Program-made: the position numbers and the translations under genes
Notes under the pieces: generated by a model
Told to the model about the DNA's origin: nothing
The model's input: only the letters and a program-made list of their open reading frames with translations
Databases searched by the model: none
Part shown: in pieces, positions 1 to 7,804 of the stretch
How positions within the stretch are numbered: position 1 is the stretch's first letter
How the letters are laid out: each line of letters opens with the position of its first letter
Assembly (NCBI GenBank): GCA_009649835.1
Contig: PYCK01000062.1
Location: 1-21,111 of the forward strand
Length of the DNA stretch: 21,111 nucleotides
Direction: 5' to 3'
Source: Candidatus Methanocomedens sp.
GTDB lineage: Archaea; Halobacteriota; Methanosarcinia; Methanosarcinales; Methanocomedenaceae

Positions 1-17
1 GTTATTTTCTTATTCAT
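1..17 (-). CDS. start of an unidentified gene leaving the window
   Basis: An ATG at 17..15 on the minus strand is preceded by a strong GGAGG ribosome binding site at about 25-30. The first visible codons read M-N-K-K-I, then the window ends, so the product cannot be named. The gene is preceded by a promoter-like TATA box near 245-252 and a leader of about 200 nt that can fold (see the next entries). It lies downstream of hisF on the same strand but appears to have its own promoter. The start call rests on the ribosome binding site and the open codons only. Confidence 0.4.
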
Positions 18-53
18 TTCTTTTCCTCCAAATTAATTTTATTGGTTATATCT

Positions 54-180
54 ACCCGCTGATGCGGGTCTCTATTAGAGTGACTGTATCGGATGTGCCT
101 CATAAGCCCCCCTCAGGCAGCCTACCAGAGACACTGATCCGCCTGCATCATTGCGAACCCATTGGATTCGACAATTGTCG
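54..180 (-). promoter_or_regulatory. candidate structured 5' leader with alternative stems
   Basis: Read on the minus strand, this leader of the gene starting at 17 holds several complementary segments. Fold one pairs 145-149 with 61-65 (GATGC/GCATC), 127-132 with 68-73 (GTCTCT/AGAGAC) and 115-119 with 96-100. Fold two is a pair of compact hairpins just before the ribosome binding site: 54-59 with 64-69 (6 bp, 4-nt loop) and 70-73 with 77-80. The folds share strands, so they exclude each other, as in a riboswitch or attenuator. A further segment, 137-141, can pair with 90-94 and would form a pseudoknot with fold one. At 169-180 there is a 12-nt perfect palindrome. I do not recognise any known riboswitch class. 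Two short open frames cross the region but neither looks convincingly coding. Confidence 0.35.
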
Positions 181-244
181 CAGCCGGTTTCATCACCCTC
201 TTAATCCCGTCATACGGATTATAAGTAATCTATAAGTTATTACC

Positions 245-252
245 CTTTTAAA
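245..252 (-). promoter_or_regulatory. TATA box for the left-edge gene
   Basis: The minus strand reads TTTAAAAG here, directly preceded by a purine-rich BRE-like stretch (ACCAAAAAAGA). A start about 25 nt downstream, near 223, would give a leader of about 205 nt before the ATG at 17. This placement makes the folded region above part of the transcript. No experimental start is available. Confidence 0.5.
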
Positions 253-358
253 TCTTTTTTGGTCGGATTTTGCTCAAAACAAGCATTCGGCTCCATCATG
301 ACTAACGAAACGGAGTACACATATTGTCGAAGTAATGCCCCGGATTTCACGCTCGGGT

Positions 359-1186
359 TCAATGGACTATTCTAACAGGTACGCTCTTATCATCCAGATA
401 GTCCTTAACATCCCCCACAGAATATTCACCGAAATGGAAAATACTGGCAGCCAGCGCAGCATCTGCATGTCCATCCACAAACGCATCGAACATATGCTCC
501 GGCCCTGCCGCCCCTCCCGAGGCAATCACCGGGATATTGATCGCATCAGATACGGCCCTGGTAATTGGTATGTCATATCCGTCATACGTACCATCCCTGT
601 CCATACTGGTCAGCAAGATCTCACCCGCACCCAGCTCTTCTACCTGCCTGGCCCACTGAAGGGCATCAATACCAGTAGGGGTGCGGCCCCCGTATATCAC
701 TACCTCATACCATGCAGGCGTGCCGTCCTCCAGAACGATGATGGTCTTGTCCAGGTCATCTTCAATATCCAGGTTCCGGCGGCAGTCAATCGCTGTTACG
801 ATACACTGGGAACCAAATATCTTCGACGATTCACTTATCAGGGCCGGGCGCTTAACTGCTGCCGTATTAATAGATACCTTATCTGCGCCCGAGCGCAGTA
901 AGGACTTGATATCCTTAATCGAATTAATGCCCCCGCCCACGGTCAGCGGGATGAACACCTCATCAGCAGTGCGCTCTATCACATCGATCATAGTGGAACG
1001 CCCCTCATGGGATGCAGTAATGTCCAAAAAGACCAGTTCATCAGCTCCCTGGAGGTTATATTCCTTGGCCAGTTCAACCGGGTCGCCTGCCCTGCGCAGG
1101 TCTTCGAACTCGATCCCCTTGACCACACAACCGCCAGCCTCGTCAAGGGTAACGTCCAGACACGGTATTATCCGTTTTGTTAGCAT
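359..1186 (-). CDS. hisF: imidazole glycerol phosphate synthase, cyclase subunit HisF
   Basis: HisF is the (beta/alpha)8 cyclase that uses ammonia from HisH to turn PRFAR into imidazole glycerol phosphate and AICAR, step five of histidine synthesis. The 275-residue protein starts RIIPCLDV, with the catalytic aspartate at D11 and its partner at D134 (VTAID). The phosphate-binding segments TVGGGI (82-87), GADKVSIN (100-107) and VIASGGA are intact, as is LTSMDRDGT. It is about 20 residues longer than bacterial HisF, with the extra length after D134 (EDDLDKTIIVLEDGTP), as is common in archaeal members. A GGTGA-like site lies about 10-15 nt before the ATG. Its partner gene hisH is on the same strand near 20.2-20.8 kb, not adjacent. 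It diverges from metG. Confidence 0.97.
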   Translation of the reverse strand: MLTKRIIPCLDVTLDEAGGCVVKGIEFEDLRRAGDPVELAKEYNLQGADELVFLDITASHEGRSTMIDVIERTADEVFIPLTVGGGINSIKDIKSLLRSGADKVSINTAAVKRPALISESSKIFGSQCIVTAIDCRRNLDIEDDLDKTIIVLEDGTPAWYEVVIYGGRTPTGIDALQWARQVEELGAGEILLTSMDRDGTYDGYDIPITRAVSDAINIPVIASGGAAGPEHMFDAFVDGHADAALAASIFHFGEYSVGDVKDYLDDKSVPVRIVH

Positions 1187-1327
1187 CGGTCTTCCTTCAC
1201 CTTGTTATTCATGCCCGTTTATCTAATCAGGGAAACATATTTTAGAATTAACATACATTCATGAGCACCATACCACATTAAACATGCTACTTTAATATAC
1301 TGTTATACTATGGAGGATTCAAAATCA
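1187..1327. promoter_or_regulatory. divergent promoter region hisF / metG
   Basis: This AT-rich spacer separates hisF (minus) from metG (plus). TTTAATATA at 1291-1299 is the best plus-strand TATA candidate; a start about 25 nt on would give metG a very short leader. On the minus strand TTCTAAAATATG (around 1238-1249) is a possible TATA element for hisF. Both assignments are by eye. Confidence 0.35.
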
Positions 1328-3349
1328 ATGTCAAATTTCCCTGCTGATAAGCCCGTCCTGGTCACCTGCGGACTGCCGTATGCCAATGGTGAATGCCATA
1401 TAGGACACCTGCGTACATACATCCCTGCCGACATCTTTGTCAGGTCCCTGCATAAGCAAGGACTGAAAACCATTTTTGTATGCGGTTCAGATACCCACGG
1501 CACACCTATAGTCGTCAGTGCCGAACAGGCAAATACCACTCCTGGCAAACTAATTGAGAAATACCACCATCATTTTGACGAAGTATTTAAAAAACTGGGC
1601 ATCCGGTTCAACTTCTTCGGCACTACAGAAGGGGCTGTGAACCACAACCGTACTAATGATATTGTTAACAGGTTGATCGAGAACAATTATGTATATCCCA
1701 AAACGATCGACCTGGCATACTGCAGCCATTGCGAACGATCCCTGCCTGACCGTTATGTGGAAGGTATCTGTCCCTACTGTGAATCACTTGCAAGAGGTGA
1801 CGAATGCGACCAGGGATGCAACAGGCACCTGGAGCCAGGGGAGATACTGGAACCGATATGCAAGATATGCGGGAACAAGGCAGAATACAGGGAACAGGAA
1901 CACTTCTTTTTCAGATTATCATCATTCAAGGATTTCCTGCTGGAATACCTTGAAACCCTGGGGGGTACATCCAATGCCCGCAACTATGCCAGGGAATGGG
2001 TGAATCAGGAACTCAGGGATTGGTGCATCACACGCAACCTTGAATGGGGCGTGAGGTTCCCGGGCCATGACGAACTGGTAGTATATGTATGGGTAGATGC
2101 CCCCATAGGTTATATCTCATTCACAGAAGAGTATTGCAATAATGCCGGATTGGACTGGGAACATATCTGGAAGGGTGATTCCAGTATAATTCACTTCATT
2201 GGCCTGGATATAGCATACCATCACTGCATATTCTGGCCGGCAATGTTGAAGGGTGCAGACTATTCACTACCCATGGCGGTAGTGGCCTCGGGCATGGTAA
2301 AGATCGATGATAAGACCTTCAGTAAGAGCAGGGGTTATGTGGTCTGGGTGAACGATGACTACCTGGATCACGGATTCCATCCGGACCTGCTGCGCTATTA
2401 TCTGGCAAGCTACACCTCACACACAAAGGACCTGAACTTCTCATGGAAGGTGTTCCAGGAAAAAGTAAATAATGAACTGGTGGGTTCACTGGGTAATTTC
2501 CTTTACCGTACGCTGCATTTTACGCATAAGAACTTTGGTGAGGTGCCTAAAGGGGTGGTATCTGACCAGGTGCTGGATGAGATACGCAGCACCATCCCAA
2601 AAGTGACCGAGGCCATGGAAGAATATGAGTTCAAAAAGGCAATTGATATAATAATGGGTCTATCTGCATACGGTAATACATACTTCCAGTCAAACGAGCC
2701 CTGGCACCTGATCAAAAATGACCCGGATGCCTGTGCAGGGGTGGTCAAGGACTGCCTCCAGGTTGCAAAGGCACTGGTACTGCTGTGTGAACCAGTTGTA
2801 CCAGCTAAGATGAATGAGGCGTGGGGTCACCTTGGTCTGGAAGGCGATGTCAGCCAGATGAGATATGATGAAGGGCTGGTGGAACTTGAATCGGGAAGGC
2901 CCCTGCCCAAACCTGCAATCCTGTTCACAAAGATAGATGATAAGAAGATAGACGAGATGGTGGTTATTATGAACAAACGAATAGCCGAAGCAATGGCAAA
3001 AGAGGAAAAGGCCGCACCGCAGGCCCCTGTTATTACATTTGAGGAATTCAATACAATGGATATCAGGGTAGGGACCATAGTTTCTGCCGAAGCCATTAAA
3101 GGGTCTGATAAATTACTAAAACTCCAGGTTGATATCGGAGAGGACAGCCCCAGACAGGTGGTGGCGGGTATTGCCCTGACACATGTGGCTGATGAACTGG
3201 TTGGCAGGCAAATTGTCCTGCTGGCAAATATGAAACCTGCCAAACTGTTCGGCGTGGAATCCAGGGGAATGATACTTGCTGCTGATGAAGACGGGGCAGT
3301 GCTGCTGCAGCCCGAAAGGAAAGTGGAAAACGGCACATTGATCAGATAA
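1328..3349 (+). CDS. metG: methionyl-tRNA synthetase
   Basis: This class I enzyme charges tRNA-Met with methionine in the cytoplasm. The start chosen is the ATG at 1328, because GGAGG at 1312-1316 would overlap the alternative ATG at 1310; the protein is then 673 residues. The HIGH signature is at residues 24-27 and the KMSKS loop reads TFSKS at 330-334. Between them is the knuckle region with four Cys pairs (CSHC, CPYC, CDQGC, CKIC), typical of the archaeal/E. coli-type enzyme with zinc knuckles. From about residue 570 to the end is a fused EMAP-II/Trbp111-like tRNA-binding OB domain (FNTMDIRVGTIV...). In many archaea that domain is a separate protein, so this is the fused arrangement. The initiator tRNA it would charge is encoded at 17.1 kb. 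Confidence 0.97.
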   Translation: MSNFPADKPVLVTCGLPYANGECHIGHLRTYIPADIFVRSLHKQGLKTIFVCGSDTHGTPIVVSAEQANTTPGKLIEKYHHHFDEVFKKLGIRFNFFGTTEGAVNHNRTNDIVNRLIENNYVYPKTIDLAYCSHCERSLPDRYVEGICPYCESLARGDECDQGCNRHLEPGEILEPICKICGNKAEYREQEHFFFRLSSFKDFLLEYLETLGGTSNARNYAREWVNQELRDWCITRNLEWGVRFPGHDELVVYVWVDAPIGYISFTEEYCNNAGLDWEHIWKGDSSIIHFIGLDIAYHHCIFWPAMLKGADYSLPMAVVASGMVKIDDKTFSKSRGYVVWVNDDYLDHGFHPDLLRYYLASYTSHTKDLNFSWKVFQEKVNNELVGSLGNFLYRTLHFTHKNFGEVPKGVVSDQVLDEIRSTIPKVTEAMEEYEFKKAIDIIMGLSAYGNTYFQSNEPWHLIKNDPDACAGVVKDCLQVAKALVLLCEPVVPAKMNEAWGHLGLEGDVSQMRYDEGLVELESGRPLPKPAILFTKIDDKKIDEMVVIMNKRIAEAMAKEEKAAPQAPVITFEEFNTMDIRVGTIVSAEAIKGSDKLLKLQVDIGEDSPRQVVAGIALTHVADELVGRQIVLLANMKPAKLFGVESRGMILAADEDGAVLLQPERKVENGTLIR

Positions 3350-3369
3350 AAACCATATATGAAAAGAAA

Positions 3370-3419
3370 TGGGGCTTGACGGATCGGAGGGGATGGATAC
3401 GATGCCGTTTAATGCCCCA
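3370..3419 (+). terminator. possible terminator hairpin after metG
   Basis: TGGGGC at 3370-3375 pairs with GCCCCA at 3414-3419, enclosing a long loop of 38 nt, and is followed by the AT-rich run ATATTAATTATATTAG. It sits 21 nt after the metG stop. The long loop and lack of a clean T-tract make this weak. Confidence 0.25.
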
Positions 3420-3513
3420 ATATTAATTATATTAGTAACAAGTTATTCATAATGTTTTCGATTGGTTTTATACAGATCAAAAGATAAATAATAATTATCA
3501 AAATTGTATCATT

Positions 3514-3551
3514 CAAGTAAATATCTTAATATCAAGTAGATATCTTTATAT
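3514..3551 (+). repeat. tandem 19-bp repeat overlapping a promoter
   Basis: CAAGTAAATATCTTAATAT at 3514-3532 is followed directly by CAAGTAGATATCTTTATAT at 3533-3551, with 17 of 19 bases the same. The second copy runs into the TATA box of the membrane-protein gene at 3587, so the repeat may be a pair of operator sites or a duplicated promoter element. Confidence 0.6.
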
Positions 3552-3552
3552 A
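3545..3552 (+). promoter_or_regulatory. TATA box for the 3587 membrane-protein gene
   Basis: TTTATATA lies 35 nt before the ATG at 3587. A start 25 nt downstream would give a leader of roughly 15 nt that still contains the GGTGA ribosome binding site at about 3576-3580. It may drive the whole cluster through chlD or fen. Confidence 0.55.
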
Positions 3553-3586
3553 ATGACTCTTAGCATATCGAAATTAGGTGAAATAA

Positions 3587-4000
3587 ATGGAAAATGAATG
3601 GAAGATGGACCTTGATATCCCTGACATCGGTTCGCTGATAACATTACTTAGTGCTGCTTTATCTGCAGCCATTATGGGTGTGGGTAATGTTTTATACGTG
3701 GTAATAATGGTGACCACAGCATATGAAGCAAAAGGAAAAGAATTCTTACTAAGTTTAATAAACCCTCAGGCAAACCTGACATTCGAAGCACAATTTGTCC
3801 TGATTGTGGGGACTCTGCTGATAGTATCAGCGATTTTTTTCTTTATTACAATGTTGGTCTCGATCTATGAAACGCATGCGGTCTCAAAAAAAGAAAGGGG
3901 TGGCCGCATGAAAATTGTATTTGGGTGTTTTGTATTTTCTATGTTCTTTTTAGTAATAGCGTTACTATATGCGATGTTATTTAGATATTTTATATATTAG
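3587..4000 (+). CDS. small three-helix membrane protein, unknown function
   Basis: The 137-residue product has an acidic N-terminus (DLDIPDIG) and three hydrophobic segments, at about residues 17-45, 68-92 and 108-134, joined by a polar loop (YEAKGKEF) and a basic loop (SKKERGGR). I do not recognise the family. A GGTGA site 6-7 nt upstream fixes the ATG. It lies 16 nt before the ChlI-like gene with a preserved strand and no terminator, so co-transcription is likely. Whether it anchors the ATPase to the membrane or is merely a neighbour cannot be told. Stop codon is TAG. Confidence 0.75.
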   Translation: MENEWKMDLDIPDIGSLITLLSAALSAAIMGVGNVLYVVIMVTTAYEAKGKEFLLSLINPQANLTFEAQFVLIVGTLLIVSAIFFFITMLVSIYETHAVSKKERGGRMKIVFGCFVFSMFFLVIALLYAMLFRYFIY

Positions 4001-4016
4001 TAATGAGGCGATAATA

Positions 4017-5135
4017 ATGGGCAAGATCAGTATTCACGGTAATATCATGGAAGTCCCGAAAGTCGAAGAGGTGGACGAGTCCAAACAGATAATCAAAGCC
4101 AGGATCGAGACCAAGACCCACAGGGTATTGTATCCCTTTACAGCCATTGTAGGCCAGGAAAAGATGAAACGTGCCCTGATCCTGAACGCAATAAATCCTT
4201 CTATTGGCGGAGTGCTGATAAGGGGCCAGAAGGGGACTGCCAAATCCACTGCGGTCAGGGGTCTGGCTGAGATCCTGCCTGAGATCGAAGTGGTCTCGGG
4301 ATGTACATATAGCTGCAACCCCCATGACGAGGATAAATTCTGCTGGGAATGCCAGGAACGTAAAAAAGAAGGGACCATCACTACTGAAAAACGTCTCATG
4401 AAAGTGGTCGACCTGCCTGTAGGTGCCACAGAGGACCGGGTGGTGGGCAGCCTGGACATAGAAAAGGCTGTTACCGAAGGTCTTAAAGCCTATGAACCAG
4501 GCATCCTTGCCGAGGCGAACGGTGGCATCCTGTATGTGGATGAAATAAACCTGCTGGATGATTTTGTAGTGGATGCACTCCTGGATGCGGCGGCCATGGG
4601 CGTGAACACCGTGGAGAGGGAAGGGGTAAGTGTAAGCCATCCAGCCAAGTTCATAATTGTCGGGAGCATGAATCCTGAAGAAGGGGAACTGCGGCCCCAG
4701 TTGCTGGACAGGATAGCTCTCCAGGTAGAGGTAGTGGGTATCCAGGACCTGGAACAAAGAGTTGAGATCGTAGAGCAGACCAATAGATTTAATGACGAGC
4801 CTGATGGTTTCAGGAAAGAGTTCCAGCCGGAACAGGACCGTTTAAATTCCCGGATAGTAAAGGCACAGCAGATGCTTCCAAGGGTGGTCACGACCAGGGA
4901 CAATCTCCAGACCATAGCCGAGATATGTATAGAATTCAATGTTGATGGACACAGGGCAGATATCATGATCGAGAGGACCGCCCGCACCAATGCGGCATTC
5001 GAGGGCAGGGACCGGGTCACTAATGAGGATATTGTGGAAGCTGCCGAGATGGTACTGCCGCACAGGATGAGAAAGCGGCCATTTGAGGAGGAAGAGTTCA
5101 GCGTCGAACTGCTGAGACGACTGGTGGAGAAATGA
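4017..5135 (+). CDS. magnesium-chelatase-type AAA+ ATPase, ChlI/BchI family
   Basis: ChlI-type ATPases form hexameric rings that, with a VWA partner, power insertion of a metal into a tetrapyrrole by a large subunit. The start used is the ATG at 4017, following TGAGGCG, which avoids overlap with the upstream gene; an in-frame ATG at 3969 is less likely. Walker A is GQKGTAKST at 70-78 and Walker B is ILYVDEIN around 171-178. The family segments LPVGATEDRVVGSLDIE and MNPEEGELRPQLLDR are intact. A four-Cys cluster (C96, C100, C109, C112) sits just after the first strand region, as in the cobaltochelatase-associated branch. At 372 residues it is of normal length. In methanogens this motor usually serves cobalamin synthesis with CobN; no CobN is in this window. 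Confidence 0.92.
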   Translation: MGKISIHGNIMEVPKVEEVDESKQIIKARIETKTHRVLYPFTAIVGQEKMKRALILNAINPSIGGVLIRGQKGTAKSTAVRGLAEILPEIEVVSGCTYSCNPHDEDKFCWECQERKKEGTITTEKRLMKVVDLPVGATEDRVVGSLDIEKAVTEGLKAYEPGILAEANGGILYVDEINLLDDFVVDALLDAAAMGVNTVEREGVSVSHPAKFIIVGSMNPEEGELRPQLLDRIALQVEVVGIQDLEQRVEIVEQTNRFNDEPDGFRKEFQPEQDRLNSRIVKAQQMLPRVVTTRDNLQTIAEICIEFNVDGHRADIMIERTARTNAAFEGRDRVTNEDIVEAAEMVLPHRMRKRPFEEEEFSVELLRRLVEK

Positions 5136-6475
5136 GCGATATCATTGCCGGGAGGTTGCGAAATAACCTGAAAAGGGAATACGGCATTAAAGTGTTCCAT
5201 ATCGGCAACCCCCTTCTGGCGATCAGGATACCGAAAACTGAGATCAATGAGTTCGACAAGGACGATTCTGACTACATCAAAGAACTGCTGGTGGATTTAA
5301 GGGACCAGGTCCGCCTGGGCGAAGTGGTGCATGCCTACATTATAGCAGACAAGTCCTATGTAGTGCTGGACCCCTACGATATTTTCTGTGAGGTGTTCGA
5401 TGATACTCCGATCCCGAAACGTAAGAGACCCGATGCTATTTTAGAGATAGAACCAAAACATGTTACCAAGGTGGACCATCGCACTCCCATATACCGTACG
5501 CCCACCTACACGGCCCCGGTACCGAGAACACCAGAGTTAATAGCACCAGTACACAAAGCCCCCAGTGATAAAGAGCCTGAAGTTGTAGAGGAACCTGGAA
5601 CTGAAGTTAAAGAGATGGGAACTAAATCGGATGAGAAGATCGTAAGAAATATACTCAGCGACTTTGCCAGGAAACGAAAAAAGAAATTGGTCACCGGCCA
5701 GATGAAGAGCGGTAGAAGGGCAGAGGTCCTGACCAAAGGGAAGCGGGGCAGGTATGTGAGATCCCGCCTGCCTGACGGCGAAGTTACTGATATTGCAGTG
5801 GCCCCCACTATCAGGGCGGCGGCACTGCATGCTGAGAATGGTAAGATCAGGGTCAAAAAGAGCGATTACAGGGAGAAGGTCAGGCGCAGGCGTATTGCCA
5901 CTCTCATCAATATTGTGATGGATACCAGCGGCAGCATGGATGAAATGGATAAGGTGGATATCACCCGCAGCGTGATAGTGGCGTTGTTAAAGGATGCATA
6001 CCAGCGCAGGGATAAGGTATCGCTGGTCACGTACAGCGGCCGGAAAGGCGAACTTATACTACCCTTCACGTCGTCTGTTGAACTGGCAAAACGGTATCTT
6101 GAAACCATTCCTTTCGGCGGTACTACTCCACTGGCCTCTGGCATCCTGATAGGACTGCACGCCCTGCACAATGAGATCAAGAAGGACCCATCCACTATTC
6201 CCATAATGGTTCTGGTAACGGATGGTAAGTCCAACGTGCCCCTGGAAGTGGGCGGCAATATCCGCAGGGAACTGTCCACGGTGCTGCATCATGTGATAAG
6301 CGAAGGGATCCATGTGCTTGTTGTGGATATGAGCAGTCACGGTTCCAAACTTGCCAGCGAGATAGCAGAAGAGGTGAACGGCAGATATTACCAGCCCGAA
6401 CGCCTGAATAAAGAAACACTATATAAGGCCATCAGCGACCAGAGGGATGATGCATCATATTTTACTAATGTGTAG
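5132..6475 (+). CDS. VWA-domain metal chelatase subunit, ChlD-like
   Basis: This 447-residue protein overlaps ChlI by the ATGA at 5132-5135, so translation is probably coupled. The C-terminal half is a von Willebrand A domain with a complete MIDAS: DTSGS at 264-268, T331/T332 in GGTTPLASG, and D364 in VTDGKS. Before it comes the basic ChlD signature (GRRAEV...GRYVRSRLP, then KVRRRRIATLINIVMD). The first ~100 residues are not an AAA+ domain; they look like a small alpha/beta region, followed by a Pro/Thr-rich linker at about 112-145 and an acidic stretch. Full ChlD proteins carry an inactive AAA+ domain there, so this is the short form. It should pair with the ChlI gene upstream. Stop is TAG. 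Confidence 0.88.
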   Translation: MSDIIAGRLRNNLKREYGIKVFHIGNPLLAIRIPKTEINEFDKDDSDYIKELLVDLRDQVRLGEVVHAYIIADKSYVVLDPYDIFCEVFDDTPIPKRKRPDAILEIEPKHVTKVDHRTPIYRTPTYTAPVPRTPELIAPVHKAPSDKEPEVVEEPGTEVKEMGTKSDEKIVRNILSDFARKRKKKLVTGQMKSGRRAEVLTKGKRGRYVRSRLPDGEVTDIAVAPTIRAAALHAENGKIRVKKSDYREKVRRRRIATLINIVMDTSGSMDEMDKVDITRSVIVALLKDAYQRRDKVSLVTYSGRKGELILPFTSSVELAKRYLETIPFGGTTPLASGILIGLHALHNEIKKDPSTIPIMVLVTDGKSNVPLEVGGNIRRELSTVLHHVISEGIHVLVVDMSSHGSKLASEIAEEVNGRYYQPERLNKETLYKAISDQRDDASYFTNV

Positions 6476-6511
6476 GAAATACATCGTGTAGAAATTTTTG
6501 GAGTGAGGAAC

Positions 6512-7528
6512 ATGGGTGTGGAATTGGGCGATATCTTTGAAAAACACGAGATCCAGTTAAGTGACCTGGCAGGCAGGGTGGTGGCCATTGATGCTTTCAA
6601 TACCCTGTACCAGTTCCTGAGTATTATCAGGCAGAGGGACGGTACGCCACTGAAGAATTCCAGGGGTGAGGTGACCTCACATCTATCAGGATTCCTGTAC
6701 CGCACCACGAACCTTGTGGAAGCCGGCATCAAGCCGGTATTTGTATTCGACGGCAAGCCACCCGAGTTCAAGGCCCGCACCCTTAAGGAGAGGTCGAAGA
6801 CCAGGGATAAGGCCATGCACCGCTGGAAAGAGGCTGTGGCTGCAGGGGAGGAGGAGGAAGCTTTTGTACATGCCCAGGCTTCGTCACATCTGAGAGAAGG
6901 CATGGTTGAAGATGCCAAGACCTTGCTGGGATTTATGGGGATTCCTGTGGTGCAGGCACCCTCTGAGGGTGAGGCCCAGGCTGCCCATATGGCACTGGTG
7001 GGAGATGCAGATTTTGCTGCATCCCAGGACTATGATTCACTGCTGTTCGGTGCGCCCAGGGTGGTAAGGAACCTGGCCGTTACTGGAAAACGTAAGCTTC
7101 CGCGTAAGAATATCTATATTGATGTGAATCCTGAGATTATTGAACTTGAGGATGGATTGTCTGCCAATGGCATTACCAGGGAGCAGTTGATCGATATTGC
7201 TTTGCTTGTGGGTACTGATTACAATCCGGGAATCAAGCGGGTCGGACCAAAAACGGCTATGAAATTGATAAAGGAGCACGGTGGGATTGAGGCGGTGCTG
7301 GTTGAGAAGGGGGAGGGGATTGAGAATTTGCAGGTGATCAAGGACTTTTTCCTTTATCCTGATGTTATTTCCGATTATGAGATGTCGTGGAAGTCCCCTA
7401 AGGAGTCTGAGATCACTGATTTTCTCTGTAACAGGCATGATTTTTCCGAGGTCCGGGTGAAGGGTGCGGTAGGCAGGTTGGTGGAAGCTTCGGATGCTGG
7501 CCAGCAGACCCTTGACCAGTGGTTCTGA
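6512..7528 (+). CDS. fen: flap endonuclease 1
   Basis: FEN-1 cuts 5' flaps during Okazaki fragment maturation and repair. The ATG at 6512 is preferred over the GTG at 6503 because the mature family begins MGV-x-LGD and because the GTG itself lies in the purine-rich ribosome binding site (GGAGTGAGG). The 338-residue protein shows the metal ligands D27, D80, E152, E154, D173, D175 and the later aspartate in LLVGTDYN, then the helix-two-turn-helix GIKRVGPKTAMKLI. The C-terminus QQTLDQWF is a PIP box for binding the PCNA clamp. It lies 36 nt after chlD and may be read from the same transcript. Its last 154 bases overlap the opposite-strand DUF433 frame. Confidence 0.97.
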   Translation: MGVELGDIFEKHEIQLSDLAGRVVAIDAFNTLYQFLSIIRQRDGTPLKNSRGEVTSHLSGFLYRTTNLVEAGIKPVFVFDGKPPEFKARTLKERSKTRDKAMHRWKEAVAAGEEEEAFVHAQASSHLREGMVEDAKTLLGFMGIPVVQAPSEGEAQAAHMALVGDADFAASQDYDSLLFGAPRVVRNLAVTGKRKLPRKNIYIDVNPEIIELEDGLSANGITREQLIDIALLVGTDYNPGIKRVGPKTAMKLIKEHGGIEAVLVEKGEGIENLQVIKDFFLYPDVISDYEMSWKSPKESEITDFLCNRHDFSEVRVKGAVGRLVEASDAGQQTLDQWF

Positions 7529-7761
7529 AATGCTGCGGGAGAAGTGGTATTTTCAAGGGATTCTGTTGCAAATAGCAAACATGCTTTAATGTCATCTTCG
7601 TTTAATCCTTTGTATTCGTCAAGGATATCCTTCACAGAAGCGCCATGTGCTAACCATCCCAGGATATACTGCACCGTAAGTCTTGTTCCCCTGATCACAG
7701 GTTTTCCAGTCATAACATTGGGGTCAAGAGTGATGCGTTCAAGCAATTTTTTTGCTTTCAT
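7375..7761 (-). CDS. DUF433 antitoxin-like protein, apparently orphan
   Basis: The first ~70 residues match the DUF433 family: ITLDPNVMTGKPVIRGTRL, then YILGWLAHGAS, then ILDEYKGLNEDDIKACLLFATESL. DUF433 proteins are small winged-helix-like antitoxins usually followed by a PIN-like DUF5615 toxin gene. Here the frame runs on for about 55 more residues of unrelated, Ser/Arg-rich sequence antisense to the end of fen, and no toxin follows. The natural 3' end therefore looks lost. A TATA-like CTTTATATG at 7796-7804 and a GGTGA site at 7768-7772 suggest it is still expressed. The core domain is well supported; the C-terminal end is doubtful. Confidence 0.7.
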   Translation of the reverse strand: MKAKKLLERITLDPNVMTGKPVIRGTRLTVQYILGWLAHGASVKDILDEYKGLNEDDIKACLLFATESLENTTSPAAFQNHWSRVCWPASEASTNLPTAPFTRTSEKSCLLQRKSVISDSLGDFHDIS

Positions 7762-7795
7762 AATTTTTCACCTAATCTATTGTTTTCTCTTTAGT

Positions 7796-7804
7796 CATAT
7801 AAAG
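7796..7804 (-). promoter_or_regulatory. TATA box for the DUF433 gene
   Basis: CTTTATATG on the minus strand lies 34-43 nt before the ATG at 7761. A start 25 nt downstream gives a leader of about 10 nt that contains the GGTGA site. Confidence 0.5.

Noticed and set aside
54..180. Known riboswitch, RNase P RNA or SRP RNA
   Set aside because: I looked for TPP, cobalamin, fluoride, RNase P and SRP core motifs and found none of them; only generic folding is supported.
1310..1327. metG start at the ATG at 1310
   Set aside because: GGAGG overlaps this ATG; the ATG at 1328 has the site 11 nt upstream and gives the usual N-terminus.
3990..4757. 255-codon minus-strand frame antisense to the ChlI gene
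   Set aside because: Composition rich in His, Tyr and Phe with no motif; it mirrors a certain gene.
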